This document shows, piece by piece, positions 1 to 7,386 of a stretch of 64,000 nucleotides of DNA (its first letter is position 1; the number at the start of each line of letters is the position of its first letter). A program made the position numbers and the translations under genes. The stretch lies in contig CALJKW010000039.1 of NCBI GenBank assembly GCA_937980205.1, forward strand, positions 32,291 through 96,290, written 5' to 3'. The stretch comes from an uncultured Myxococcales bacterium. GTDB taxonomy: Bacteria > Myxococcota > Myxococcia > Myxococcales > Myxococcaceae. A model generated the notes under the pieces. The model made no database searches. It had not been told where the DNA came from and saw only the letters and a program-made list of their open reading frames with translations.

Positions 1-1
1 C

Positions 2-544
2 ACCGACGCGGGGCGCGGCAAGCTCGCGTTCAGTGACGCCGCCGTCCAGACCGGCGTCCCGCTCGTCTACGGCGGAGTCCTCAAGCTGGGCGGCCAGGCC
101 ATGGTCATCCGCCCGGGCGGTCCGTGCCTGCGCTGCCTGTTCGACGAGACCGTCGAGGGCCCGACCTGCGCGCAGGCCGGAATCCTCGGCACCGTCGCCG
201 GCGTCGTCGGCACGCGCCAGGCCGAGCTCGCGCTGAACCCGGAGGCCGGCCTGCACGTCTTCGACGGCGCGAGCCTGAAGTGGCGCACCGTGGACGTGAA
301 GCGCGCGAAGGACTGCCCGGTCTGCCCCGCGAGCGTCGACATCACGAAAGAGGTCTGCCCGATGACCTACGTGCGCGTGAAGCTCGCGATGGAGCGGCTC
401 GAGCCGGGCCGCCTGCTCGAGGTCTGGCTCAAGGGTGACGAGCCGCTCAAGAACGTGCCGCAGTCGGCGCGCGACGAGGGGCATGAAGTCGTCTCGCTGA
501 CGCCCCACGGAGACCGCTCGCGCCTGCTCCTCAAAGTGAGTTAA
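2..544 (+). CDS. ThiF/MoeB-type E1 with C-terminal TusA-like domain (5' end outside window)
   Basis: The reading frame is open from the window edge, so the N-terminal nucleotide-binding part is missing; 180 residues are visible. They contain the late part of an E1-like adenylyltransferase: a CLRC pair near the start, GPTCAQAGILG with the usual Cys, and a CPVC pair that together with CLRC would bind structural zinc. From visible residue 119 a TusA/SirA-like domain follows (CPMTYVRVKLAMERL, then LEVWLKGDEPLKNVP), with Cys-Pro kept but Met-Thr in place of the usual x-Pro. E1 enzymes adenylate the C-terminal Gly-Gly of a small sulfur carrier; a fused TusA domain could relay sulfur. The carrier gene lies 10 bases downstream, so the pair very likely works together. 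Domain order is seen; the exact sulfur route is inferred. Confidence 0.85.
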   Translation, partial: TDAGRGKLAFSDAAVQTGVPLVYGGVLKLGGQAMVIRPGGPCLRCLFDETVEGPTCAQAGILGTVAGVVGTRQAELALNPEAGLHVFDGASLKWRTVDVKRAKDCPVCPASVDITKEVCPMTYVRVKLAMERLEPGRLLEVWLKGDEPLKNVPQSARDEGHEVVSLTPHGDRSRLLLKVS

Positions 545-554
545 TGACGCAGCC

Positions 555-875
555 ATGGCAACCGTTCGCATCCCGACTCCGCTGAGGACGTACACGCAGA
601 ATCAGGCCGAGGTGAAGGCCGCGGGGAAGACCGTCGGTGAAGTGTTGAAGGCGCTCGAAGGCAGCGCACCCGGCATCGGCACGCGCCTGTTCGACGAGAA
701 GGGGGCCTTGAAGCGCTACGTCAACGTCTTCCACAACGACGAAGACATCCGCTTCCTGAAGGACCTCGACACGCCCGTCGCCGACGGCGACACGCTGTCG
801 ATCATCCCCGCCATCGCCGGGGGGAGCGACCCGGCCGCCGAAGTGGAACGCGACGCGTTCCGCCCAGAGGCGTGA
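555..875 (+). CDS. CysO/MoaD/ThiS-family sulfur carrier with C-terminal extension
   Basis: A 106-residue beta-grasp sulfur carrier of the ubiquitin-like MoaD/ThiS/CysO type. It starts MATVRIPTPLRTYT and has DGDTLSIIPAIAGG near the end, the usual carrier C-terminus. The Gly-Gly pair falls at residues 89-90, but the protein continues for 16 more residues ending in AFRPEA. In mature carriers the second Gly must be terminal to be adenylated and thiocarboxylated, so this looks like a precursor. The JAMM peptidase at 2081-2518 is the obvious candidate to remove the tail, as JAMM enzymes process similar precursors (for example QbsD on QbsE). It sits between an E1 gene and cysM, as in CysO-dependent cysteine synthesis. 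Confidence 0.9.
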   Translation: MATVRIPTPLRTYTQNQAEVKAAGKTVGEVLKALEGSAPGIGTRLFDEKGALKRYVNVFHNDEDIRFLKDLDTPVADGDTLSIIPAIAGGSDPAAEVERDAFRPEA

Positions 876-906
876 GCCGGTGCGGCCGGTGGCGCGACCG
901 CAAGAG

Positions 907-1173
907 ATGAGCCTCACCGAAGAACAGATCGCGCTCCACGCGCGGCAGATCCTCGTCATCGGCGGCAAGGGTCAGGAGAAGCTCTGCGCCGCGACCGCGC
1001 GCGCGGCGCCCGACAGCATCGTCGGCCGCTACCTCGCCGCCGGCGGCACGCGCCTGAGCGACGCCGGCGAGCCGCTGTGCCCCGACTGTCAGCGCGAGCT
1101 CGGAGATCACCCGCTCGTCGCGCTCTCCTTCCAGCAGCGCGTGCTGACCGGCCGCTGCCCGAGGCACCCGTGA
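907..1173 (+). CDS. Small protein resembling the N-terminal helix of ThiF/MoeB, with a Cys pair
   Basis: An 88-residue protein from the ATG at 907; an in-frame GTG at 880 would add nine residues. Its first 30 residues (LTEEQIALHARQIL, then GGKGQEKL) match the amphipathic opening of ThiF/MoeB E1 enzymes, but the dinucleotide-binding fold that should follow is absent. Instead the chain continues with a short helical stretch, CPDC, and a lone Cys near the end (GRCPRHP), possibly one zinc site. The stop overlaps the GTG start of cysM. It could be a remnant of a duplicated E1 gene or a small adaptor that binds the carrier. No function is assigned. It is tightly packed between plausible partners, which favours a real gene. 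Confidence 0.65.
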   Translation: MSLTEEQIALHARQILVIGGKGQEKLCAATARAAPDSIVGRYLAAGGTRLSDAGEPLCPDCQRELGDHPLVALSFQQRVLTGRCPRHP

Positions 1174-2090
1174 AGTCGTTCGCGTCGATCACCCAGCTCG
1201 TCGGCAACACGCCGCTCTACGAGCTCCGCTCGCTGCAGAAAGAGACGCCCGGCGTCCGCATCCTCGCCAAGTGCGAGTTCTTCAACCCCGGCGGCAGCGT
1301 GAAAGACCGCGCCGGGCTGCAGATGCTCAAAGACGCGCAGCCCAAAGCGGGGCAGGTGGTCCTCGACTCGACGAGCGGCAACACCGGCATCGCGCTCGCG
1401 TGGATCGGCGCCGCGATGGGTCTGAAAGTCGCGCTCGTGATGCCGAGCAACGTGAGCGCGGCGCGCAAGCGCATCACGAAGGCCTACGGCGCCGAGCTCA
1501 TCTTCTCGGACCCGCTCGAGGGCAGCGACGGCGCCATCCGCCACGCGCGCCGGCTCCTCGAGCAGGAGCCCGGCCGCTACCACTACATCGACCAGTACTC
1601 GAACGCCGGCAATCCGCGCGCGCACTACCTGACCACGGCTCCCGAGATCTGGCGGCAGACCGACGGGCAGGTGACCCACTTCGTCGCCGGCATCGGCACG
1701 ACCGGCACGGTGATGGGCACCGGCAGGCGCCTCAAGGAGCTGAACCCGAAAGTCCAGGTCATCGCCGTCGAGCCGCTCGAGGCGCTGCACGGCCTCGAGG
1801 GCCTCAAGCACCTGCCCAGCTCGATCGTGCCGCCGATCTACTCGGCCGAGGTCCACGACGAGAAGCTGTCGATCTCCACCGACTCGGGCTGGGACATGAG
1901 CGACCGGCTCTTGAGAGATGAGGGCCTCGCGCTCGGCCACAGCTCGGGCGCCAACGTCGCCGGCGCGTTCGAGATCGCCAGGCGCCTGGTCGCGAAGAAG
2001 GAGAAGGGCGTCATCGTGACCGTGTTCCCCGATCGCGCCGACCGCTACTTCGAGCCGAAGCGCTGGGAGAAGACGTTTCCATGGCCGTGA
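1170..2090 (+). CDS. cysM: Cysteine synthase CysM-type (PLP-dependent sulfhydrylase)
   Basis: A 306-residue PLP enzyme of the cysteine synthase family. GTG at 1170 overlaps the preceding stop and gives the normal start (ITQLVGNTPLYEL). NPGGSVKDR carries the PLP lysine (Lys45), STSGNTG is the substrate and phosphate loop, and GIGTTGTVMGTGRRL binds the PLP phosphate. It should make cysteine, or a carrier-cysteine adduct, from an activated serine. The preceding carrier gene and the following JAMM gene match the CysO-CysM-Mec+ arrangement of actinobacteria, where the thiocarboxylated carrier is the sulfur donor and O-phosphoserine the acceptor. The acceptor used here cannot be read from sequence alone. 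The last ten bases overlap the next gene. Confidence 0.93.
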   Translation: MKSFASITQLVGNTPLYELRSLQKETPGVRILAKCEFFNPGGSVKDRAGLQMLKDAQPKAGQVVLDSTSGNTGIALAWIGAAMGLKVALVMPSNVSAARKRITKAYGAELIFSDPLEGSDGAIRHARRLLEQEPGRYHYIDQYSNAGNPRAHYLTTAPEIWRQTDGQVTHFVAGIGTTGTVMGTGRRLKELNPKVQVIAVEPLEALHGLEGLKHLPSSIVPPIYSAEVHDEKLSISTDSGWDMSDRLLRDEGLALGHSSGANVAGAFEIARRLVAKKEKGVIVTVFPDRADRYFEPKRWEKTFPWP

Positions 2091-2518
2091 TCGACGACAT
2101 CGCGAGGCACGTGGAGGCCGCCTACCCCGAAGAAGGCTGCGGCCTCATCTTCGACGGGCCGAAGGGCCTGCGCGCCGTGCCGATGAAGAACGTCTACGAC
2201 AAGTACCACGCTCGCATGCCCGATCAGTTCCCGCGCACGAACCGCACCGCGTACCGCATGAACGAGCTCGAGCTCGAGCGCGCGATCGAAGACGCGGAGA
2301 AAGCCGGCGAGAAGCTCGTCTCCATCTTCCATTCGCACTGCGACGTCGGCGCGTACTTCAGCAAAGAGGACTCCGACATGGCCGCGCCCGACGGCCTCGA
2401 GATGAGACCGGGGTTGAAGTGGGTGGTTGTCGCTGTAAACCACGGCAAATTTGCAACGTACAAAACTTTTACGTTCCAAAATGGCCAATTTGCAGAGGAT
2501 GAGTCTTTTCGACTATAA
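2081..2518 (+). CDS. JAMM/M67 metallopeptidase (Mec+-like)
   Basis: A 145-residue JAMM-fold zinc peptidase. The full signature is present: Glu17/Glu18 near the start (YPEEGCG), then His84-Ser-His86, seven residues, Ser94, two residues, Asp97. Such enzymes release cysteine from the CysO-cysteine adduct or trim carrier precursors. Both roles fit here, because the upstream carrier has a tail beyond Gly-Gly and cysM lies immediately upstream with a ten-base overlap. The last 80 bases are markedly AT-rich compared with everything around them, encoding YKTFTFQNGQF and a normal-looking C-terminus, so the gene is not truncated. Confidence 0.9.
   Translation: MAVIDDIARHVEAAYPEEGCGLIFDGPKGLRAVPMKNVYDKYHARMPDQFPRTNRTAYRMNELELERAIEDAEKAGEKLVSIFHSHCDVGAYFSKEDSDMAAPDGLEMRPGLKWVVVAVNHGKFATYKTFTFQNGQFAEDESFRL
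2431..2518 (+). other. AT-rich patch with short palindromes
   Basis: Within a GC-rich window this stretch, covering the 3' end of the JAMM gene, is unusually AT-rich. It contains the perfect palindrome GCAAATTTGC (2445-2454) and an AACGTA...TACGTT inverted pair (2455-2475). It lies just before the APS-kinase-like gene, so it may hold that gene's promoter or operator. This is composition seen directly; the role is inferred. Confidence 0.45.
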
Positions 2519-2563
2519 GCCGCGCCTCCTTTACCGAGCGGTAGCACTTAAGGAGTTGATCGG

Positions 2564-3250
2564 ATGGCAAACCCTGGCGGCTTCACGGTCTGGCTGACCG
2601 GCATGTTGGGAGCGGGAAAAACGACGCTGGCCGAGTACGTGGCGGCGCGGCTCCGGCAGGTCGGTCGCAACGTGGAGATCCTCGACGAAGAGACGCTCGC
2701 CCCCGTGCTGTGGAAGGAAGTGGGCGACTCGAAGGAAGACCGCCTGACGATCGGCCGCCGCATCGGCTTCGTCGCCGACATGCTGACGCGCAATGACGTC
2801 TGCACGCTGGTCGCGGCGGTGAGCCCGTACAAGAGCGTCCGGGAAGAGAACCGGCGCCTCATCGGCCGCTACGTCGAGACGTACGTCGACTGCCCGACCG
2901 AGAAGCTCATCCAGCGCGACAGCACCGGCAAGTACAAGAAGGCGCTCTCCGGCGAGATCCCGAACTTCATCGGCATCACCGAGCCGTACGAGCCGCCAAA
3001 CTCGCCTGAGGTCACGGTGCACTCCGACACCGAGCCGGTGGAAGAGGGCGGCCGCAAGATCTTCCAGGCGCTGCTCAACCTCGGCTACGTCACGGTCGAC
3101 GAGCTCAAGACGATCACCGGCAAGCGCATGAAGGCCGAGCCGATGCCGCGTCGTGGAGCCGGTAAGGGCGCCCGCGGCGCTCGTCCGCGCCCGGCCCGCC
3201 GTGCGGCTCGCATCGCGAAGCCGAAGGCAGCCGGCAAGAAGCGTCGTTAA
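2564..3250 (+). CDS. cysC: Adenylylsulfate kinase-like protein with basic C-terminal tail
   Basis: A 228-residue protein preceded by a good ribosome site (TTAAGGAG, 10 bases before ATG). Residues 1-180 match APS kinase: P-loop GMLGAGKT (13-20), SPYKSVREENR, and KYKKALSGEIPNFIG with PYEPP, the conserved late motif. APS kinase phosphorylates adenylylsulfate to PAPS. The DGD-N-V-R motif that normally follows the second strand is replaced by DEETLAPVL (about residues 41-49), so the substrate site differs and activity on APS is uncertain. After residue 190 comes a Lys/Arg/Ala/Pro-rich tail of about 38 residues, absent from ordinary CysC and suggestive of nucleic acid or polyanion contact. It sits in a run of sulfur genes. 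Confidence 0.8.
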   Translation: MANPGGFTVWLTGMLGAGKTTLAEYVAARLRQVGRNVEILDEETLAPVLWKEVGDSKEDRLTIGRRIGFVADMLTRNDVCTLVAAVSPYKSVREENRRLIGRYVETYVDCPTEKLIQRDSTGKYKKALSGEIPNFIGITEPYEPPNSPEVTVHSDTEPVEEGGRKIFQALLNLGYVTVDELKTITGKRMKAEPMPRRGAGKGARGARPRPARRAARIAKPKAAGKKRR

Positions 3251-3260
3251 GACGTCCGCC

Positions 3261-4136
3261 GTGCTCAGCGACAACCAGGTCGACGCCCTCTGCGCAGCGT
3301 CTGCAGCGAAGCTCGAGCAGCTTCGGGCATCGCTGCGCGCTCATGGCTCCGCGCTCGTCGCGTTCTCGGGCGGAGTCGACTCCGCGTTCGTGCTCAAGGT
3401 CGCGCTCGAAGAGCTCGGCCAGAACGCCGTGGCGCTGACGGCGCTGTCGGCGTCGGTCGCTCCCGACGAGGCGGACGAGGCGAGGGCGCTGGCGGCCCAG
3501 CTCGGCGCGCGCCACGTCGTCGTGCAGTCGCGCGAGCTCGAAGATCCGCGCTACGCCGCGAACCCGACGAACCGCTGCTACTTCTGCAAGACCGAGCTGT
3601 ACACGCTCTGCGAGGCCGAGCGCGCGAGGCTGGGCCTCTCCGTCGTGCTCGACGGCTTCAACGCCGACGACAAGAAGGATCACCGGCCCGGGCACCAGGC
3701 GGCGCGCGAGCGCGCGGTCGAGTCGCCGCTCGCGCTGGCCGGGCTCACGAAGGACGAGATCCGCGCGTGGTCGAAGCGGCTGGGCCTCTCGACGTGGGAC
3801 AAGCCACAGATGGCGTGCCTCGCGTCGCGGCTGCCGTACGGCACGCAGGTGACCGTCGAGCGGCTCAACCAGGTCGGCCGGGCCGAGAAGGCGCTGCGGG
3901 CCTTGGGGCTGTCGGTGTTCCGGGTTCGGCACCACGGAGACGTCGCCCGCCTCGAGGTGAGCGTCGCCGAGCTGCCCCGACTTCATGACGCAGCGTTCCG
4001 TAGCTCGGTCGACAAGGCCGTCAAAGCGTGCGGTTACACGTTCGTCGCGGTCGATCTCGAGCCTTTCCGCACCGGCCGCCTGAACGACGCGATAACCGGC
4101 CAGTCGGGCCTTACGCTCGACGTGCTTCCGTCCTAA
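3261..4136 (+). CDS. larE: LarE-type ATP-dependent sulfur transferase (PP-loop)
   Basis: A 291-residue PP-loop ATPase. GTG at 3261, ten bases after the preceding stop, is the start that fits the family length. SGGVDS (36-41) is the pyrophosphatase loop. NRCYFCK supplies Cys106 and Cys109, and ACLASRLPYG supplies Cys186, the position of the sacrificial cysteine in LarE. LarE makes the thiocarboxylates of the nickel-pincer nucleotide cofactor. Homologues with this three-cysteine set bind an Fe-S cluster that carries the transferable sulfur, so a catalytic rather than sacrificial mechanism is predicted. No larB, larC or larA homologue is visible in the window. The sulfur neighbours raise the possibility of a different acceptor. 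Confidence 0.88.
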   Translation: MLSDNQVDALCAASAAKLEQLRASLRAHGSALVAFSGGVDSAFVLKVALEELGQNAVALTALSASVAPDEADEARALAAQLGARHVVVQSRELEDPRYAANPTNRCYFCKTELYTLCEAERARLGLSVVLDGFNADDKKDHRPGHQAARERAVESPLALAGLTKDEIRAWSKRLGLSTWDKPQMACLASRLPYGTQVTVERLNQVGRAEKALRALGLSVFRVRHHGDVARLEVSVAELPRLHDAAFRSSVDKAVKACGYTFVAVDLEPFRTGRLNDAITGQSGLTLDVLPS

Positions 4137-4185
4137 AGTTCAGGCGTTTCAAAGGGCCGATACTCGTCAAAGGGGTGCTCCACCA

Positions 4186-6747
4186 ATGAGGCGCTTCTCG
4201 TCACTCACCCTCCTGGTGGCCGCCTGGGCCGTTGGCTGTTCTTCAGGCGGCGGCACCTCGGCTGGCTGCTCGGCGCTGACGCCGATCCCCGGTAACGCCG
4301 GCTACACCGGCGCGAAGACGGACAACGCGGTCAACATCCAGCTCTCGCCCGAAGGCATCAACTACATCAACGCGAACTGGCAGCAGCTCATCGGGCTGTT
4401 CGCGCCGAACGGCCGCATCACCGTGCCGGTCTCGTGCACCTCTCAGGCGGTGACGGGCCTCGGCACGGTCTACATCGCCGACCAGAACCTCAATAAGTCC
4501 TGCGGCGCCACCGAGGCCGCGAACGTCGACCTGGTCATCACCGGCTTCAACCTCGCAGCACGGCAGCCCGACGGCATCGACGGCACGATCACCGTCACGG
4601 TCGCGACGGGGAACATCTTCGTGAGCGCGACGGGACGTGGCCCGTGCCTGCTCCTCGACACGCCCGAGTGCTCGGTGAACTTCAATACGGGTCGCCAGGC
4701 GCCGAACAACAACACGGTCGGCGCGACCATCCGGTTCTCGATCGACAACAAGTGGGACAAGCGGATGGCGTTCACGGTCGTCACGCCGCTGCGCGGCACC
4801 CAGGTGTGCGGCGCGAGCGGGGCCATGTCTCCTCCCGCGTGCCTGCAGCCCGGCGACATCGACCTGAGCGGTGCGAACACCTGCGGTGACATCTGGTGCG
4901 GCCTCGCCGATTGGGGGCCGGTCAAAGAGCTGATCCTCGAGCTGCTCTCTCCGACGCTGCAGACGCAGATCAACAACATCGTCGCGGGCCAGTCGTGCCA
5001 GACCTGCGGCACGGGTCAGCCCGCGTGCCCGATGTTCACCGGCGCGCAGTCGACGTGCCGCAACGGCGTGTGCACCGACACCGTCACGAACCGGTGCGTG
5101 CCCCGCCTGCTCGGCGTCGAAGGCCGCGTGAACCTCGGCGCGACGATGGCGAACTTCGGAGTGCCCGCCGAAGCGGCGCTCGATCTCTCCATTCACGCCG
5201 GCTCGTCGGTCAGCATCGACAGCGTGAACGCGATCAACATCGGCACCCGCGGTGGCATGGCCGCGGTGCAGACCGCTCCGTGCGTGCCGTTCTCGATGCC
5301 GCCCGCGCTGGCGATGCTGCCGGCGCCGAACTTCCGCGCCGAGGCGCCGCCGCCCTCTCCGACGAACCCGGCGTACCACATGGCGCTGGGAGTCAGCTCT
5401 CCGTTCCTGAACCTCGCCTTCCACCAGGCGCACCAGGGCGGCGTGCTGTGCTTGAGCCTCTCGTCGGCGACGGTCGGCCTCATCAACACCGGCCTGTTCA
5501 AGACGTTCCTGCCCTCGCTCGGGAAGCTCGCCACGCGCGACGGCAAGGACGCTCCGATGATGGTGGTGCTGCGGCCCGCGAAGCCGCCCGACGTGAAGAT
5601 CGGCGCCGGCGGGATGAAGCCGCTCATCACCGTCACGCTGACGGATCTCACCATCGACTTCTACGCGAGCATCGACGATCGCTTCGCGCGGCTCTTCTCG
5701 CTCACCGCCGACATCACGCTGCCGCTGTCGCTGACGTTCTCCGGCTGCACGGCGGTGACGCCGGCCATCGGCAACCTGAAGGATCTGGTCACCAACATCC
5801 GCACCGCGAACGCCGAGATGCTCGCCGAAGACCCGAAGGTCCTCGCCGACCTCATCCCCGCGGTCATCGGCCTCGCCGAGCCCGCGCTGGCCGGCGCGCT
5901 CAAGCCGATCGATCTCCCCGACCTCGGCCCCTTCAAGCTCAAGGTCAACGCCGGCAAGGGCGTCGGCAACGTGGCCGGCACCGAGAACTACAACCACCTC
6001 GGCCTCTACGCGACGATGCTGCCGGCGAACGCCGCGTGCGCGACGGTGGCGCCGCGCGTCTCCGCTTCGCTCGTCCGCAGCGTGATTCCGGCGGCCGATC
6101 AGATGCGGCTCAAGGGCGAGCGGCTGCAGTGGCCGGTCGCCGTGCTGAAGGTCGCGGCCGAGGGCGTCGAAGGCACTCCCGAGTTCTCGACGCGCATCGA
6201 CGACGGCCTGTGGACCGAGTTCCGCGCGCCCAACGCCAACGGCGAGCTCGAGGTCAGCCACCCCATCTTCCTGATGCAGGGCCTGCACAAGATCGAGGTC
6301 CGCGGCCGCGTCGCCGAAGACGCGCACGGCATCAGCGAGGGCCTCGCCGTGCCGTTCATGGTCGACTGGGATGCGCCCGAGCTGAAGTTCACGCTCGACC
6401 GCGCGCATGACCGGCTGCTGCTGTCCGCGCACGACGTGATCACTCCGGCCGAGAAGCTCGAGTACAGCTACCGCGTCGGCGACGGCGCGTGGTCTCCGTA
6501 CGGGCCGGCCCGCGAGATCCTGTTCTCCGCCATCGAGGTGCAGGGCGGGGTGACCGCGCGCGTTCGTGATGCGGTCGGGAACGTTGGCGAGATTGCCTGG
6601 CGCGTGCCGACTTCGGCGGCTCGGCCGGAGACGCCGTCGGTTCCTGAGGGCCCGGCGGGCGAGCTGCCTCAGTCCGGCTGCAGCGCTGTCGGCGGGGCTC
6701 CGCTGCTGCTCGCGCTCGCCGTGCTGATCCGCCGGCGCCGTTCGTAG
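4186..6747 (+). CDS. Large lipoprotein-like surface protein with MYXO-CTERM-like tail
   Basis: An 853-residue exported protein. The start has a lipoprotein signal (LVAAWAVGCSS, Cys at about 18). The body has several Cys pairs (QTCGTGQPACPMF, NGVCTDTVTNRC), long beta-rich stretches, and late Ig-like segments (KIEVRGRVAEDAHG, VSYR-type strands, ARVRDAVGNVGEIAWRV). The C-terminus has SGCSAVGG, a hydrophobic stretch and RRRRS, the pattern of the MYXO-CTERM sorting signal used by myxobacteria for processing and surface anchoring. Having both an N-terminal lipobox and this tail is known in the group. It stands alone, 49 bases after larE. No enzymatic motif is recognised; a role in surface binding is a guess. 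Confidence 0.85.
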   Translation: MRRFSSLTLLVAAWAVGCSSGGGTSAGCSALTPIPGNAGYTGAKTDNAVNIQLSPEGINYINANWQQLIGLFAPNGRITVPVSCTSQAVTGLGTVYIADQNLNKSCGATEAANVDLVITGFNLAARQPDGIDGTITVTVATGNIFVSATGRGPCLLLDTPECSVNFNTGRQAPNNNTVGATIRFSIDNKWDKRMAFTVVTPLRGTQVCGASGAMSPPACLQPGDIDLSGANTCGDIWCGLADWGPVKELILELLSPTLQTQINNIVAGQSCQTCGTGQPACPMFTGAQSTCRNGVCTDTVTNRCVPRLLGVEGRVNLGATMANFGVPAEAALDLSIHAGSSVSIDSVNAINIGTRGGMAAVQTAPCVPFSMPPALAMLPAPNFRAEAPPPSPTNPAYHMALGVSSPFLNLAFHQAHQGGVLCLSLSSATVGLINTGLFKTFLPSLGKLATRDGKDAPMMVVLRPAKPPDVKIGAGGMKPLITVTLTDLTIDFYASIDDRFARLFSLTADITLPLSLTFSGCTAVTPAIGNLKDLVTNIRTANAEMLAEDPKVLADLIPAVIGLAEPALAGALKPIDLPDLGPFKLKVNAGKGVGNVAGTENYNHLGLYATMLPANAACATVAPRVSASLVRSVIPAADQMRLKGERLQWPVAVLKVAAEGVEGTPEFSTRIDDGLWTEFRAPNANGELEVSHPIFLMQGLHKIEVRGRVAEDAHGISEGLAVPFMVDWDAPELKFTLDRAHDRLLLSAHDVITPAEKLEYSYRVGDGAWSPYGPAREILFSAIEVQGGVTARVRDAVGNVGEIAWRVPTSAARPETPSVPEGPAGELPQSGCSAVGGAPLLLALAVLIRRRRS

Positions 6748-6754
6748 CAACGGC

Positions 6755-6787
6755 CGGGATCGGGATCGGGATCGCGATCGGGATCGG
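6755..6787. repeat. Short tandem hexamer repeat (CGGGAT-type)
   Basis: About five tandem copies of a six-base unit reading GGGATC, one with a single change, lie in the 49-base gap between two converging genes. This is simple-sequence DNA, possibly prone to slippage. No function is evident. Confidence 0.7.
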
Positions 6788-6796
6788 CTGGGTGGC

Positions 6797-7360
6797 TCAG
6801 CGTGGCGTGATCGGCAGGCCGCGGCGCTCTCTCGAGACTCGCGTTTCTTCAGCGACCTGGTTCGCGAGGCGGGCGTAGCTCGCGCCGTTGTTTGCTCCGA
6901 TGGCGAGCTCGTTGAAGTTGCGGAACACCTCCGTGAAGTTGGTGTTCTGCAGCACCGCGATGCCGTTCACGCGGCCGTTGAACGCGCTGTTCGCGTTGAA
7001 GAGGGCAGGGTGGATGGCGATGAAGTGGTCGAAGACCTGCCCCGGGCGCTCGCGCCGGTAGAGCTCGATCGCCGCCCGGTGCAGCGACTCGCGCATCGAC
7101 TCGCTGTAGGTGCGGGTCGTCGGGTCGTAGCCGGGCTCGCCGCGCTGAAACCGCGCCTGCATGCCGACCATGCGGCGCCACTCGCCCGCGCTCTGCGGAT
7201 CGATGCGCGCCATCTGCTCGTAGAAGTCGGGCCGGCCGATGTGCCGCCGCAGCAGCGCGACGTTCTGCTGCCGCTCGGCGCGGGTGCGCGCGATGTTCCG
7301 ATGGGCTGCCGCGATGGTGGGAGTGAGCTGGTAGCGGGGGCCGCGAATGGTCGTCGACAT
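6797..7360 (-). CDS. Hypothetical protein, 187 residues
   Basis: A 187-residue soluble protein starting MSTTIRGPRYQLTP; a start 14 codons further upstream is possible but would overlap the divergent gene. It is charged and helical, with many Arg residues, and has no signal peptide, membrane segment or recognised motif. A central stretch (RESLHRAAIELYRRERPGQVFDHF) looks amphipathic. It is divergent from the 7387 gene with 26 bases between the starts, so the two probably share a control region. No function is assigned. Confidence 0.65.
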   Translation of the reverse strand: MSTTIRGPRYQLTPTIAAAHRNIARTRAERQQNVALLRRHIGRPDFYEQMARIDPQSAGEWRRMVGMQARFQRGEPGYDPTTRTYSESMRESLHRAAIELYRRERPGQVFDHFIAIHPALFNANSAFNGRVNGIAVLQNTNFTEVFRNFNELAIGANNGASYARLANQVAEETRVSRERRGLPITPR

Positions 7361-7386
7361 GGGGTCGTCAGCATCGACATCGCGTT

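Noticed and set aside
4243..6750. Long antisense frame opposite the 853-residue lipoprotein
   Set aside because: Sense strand has a signal peptide, paired Cys and a sorting tail; the antisense translation is Arg-rich shadow.
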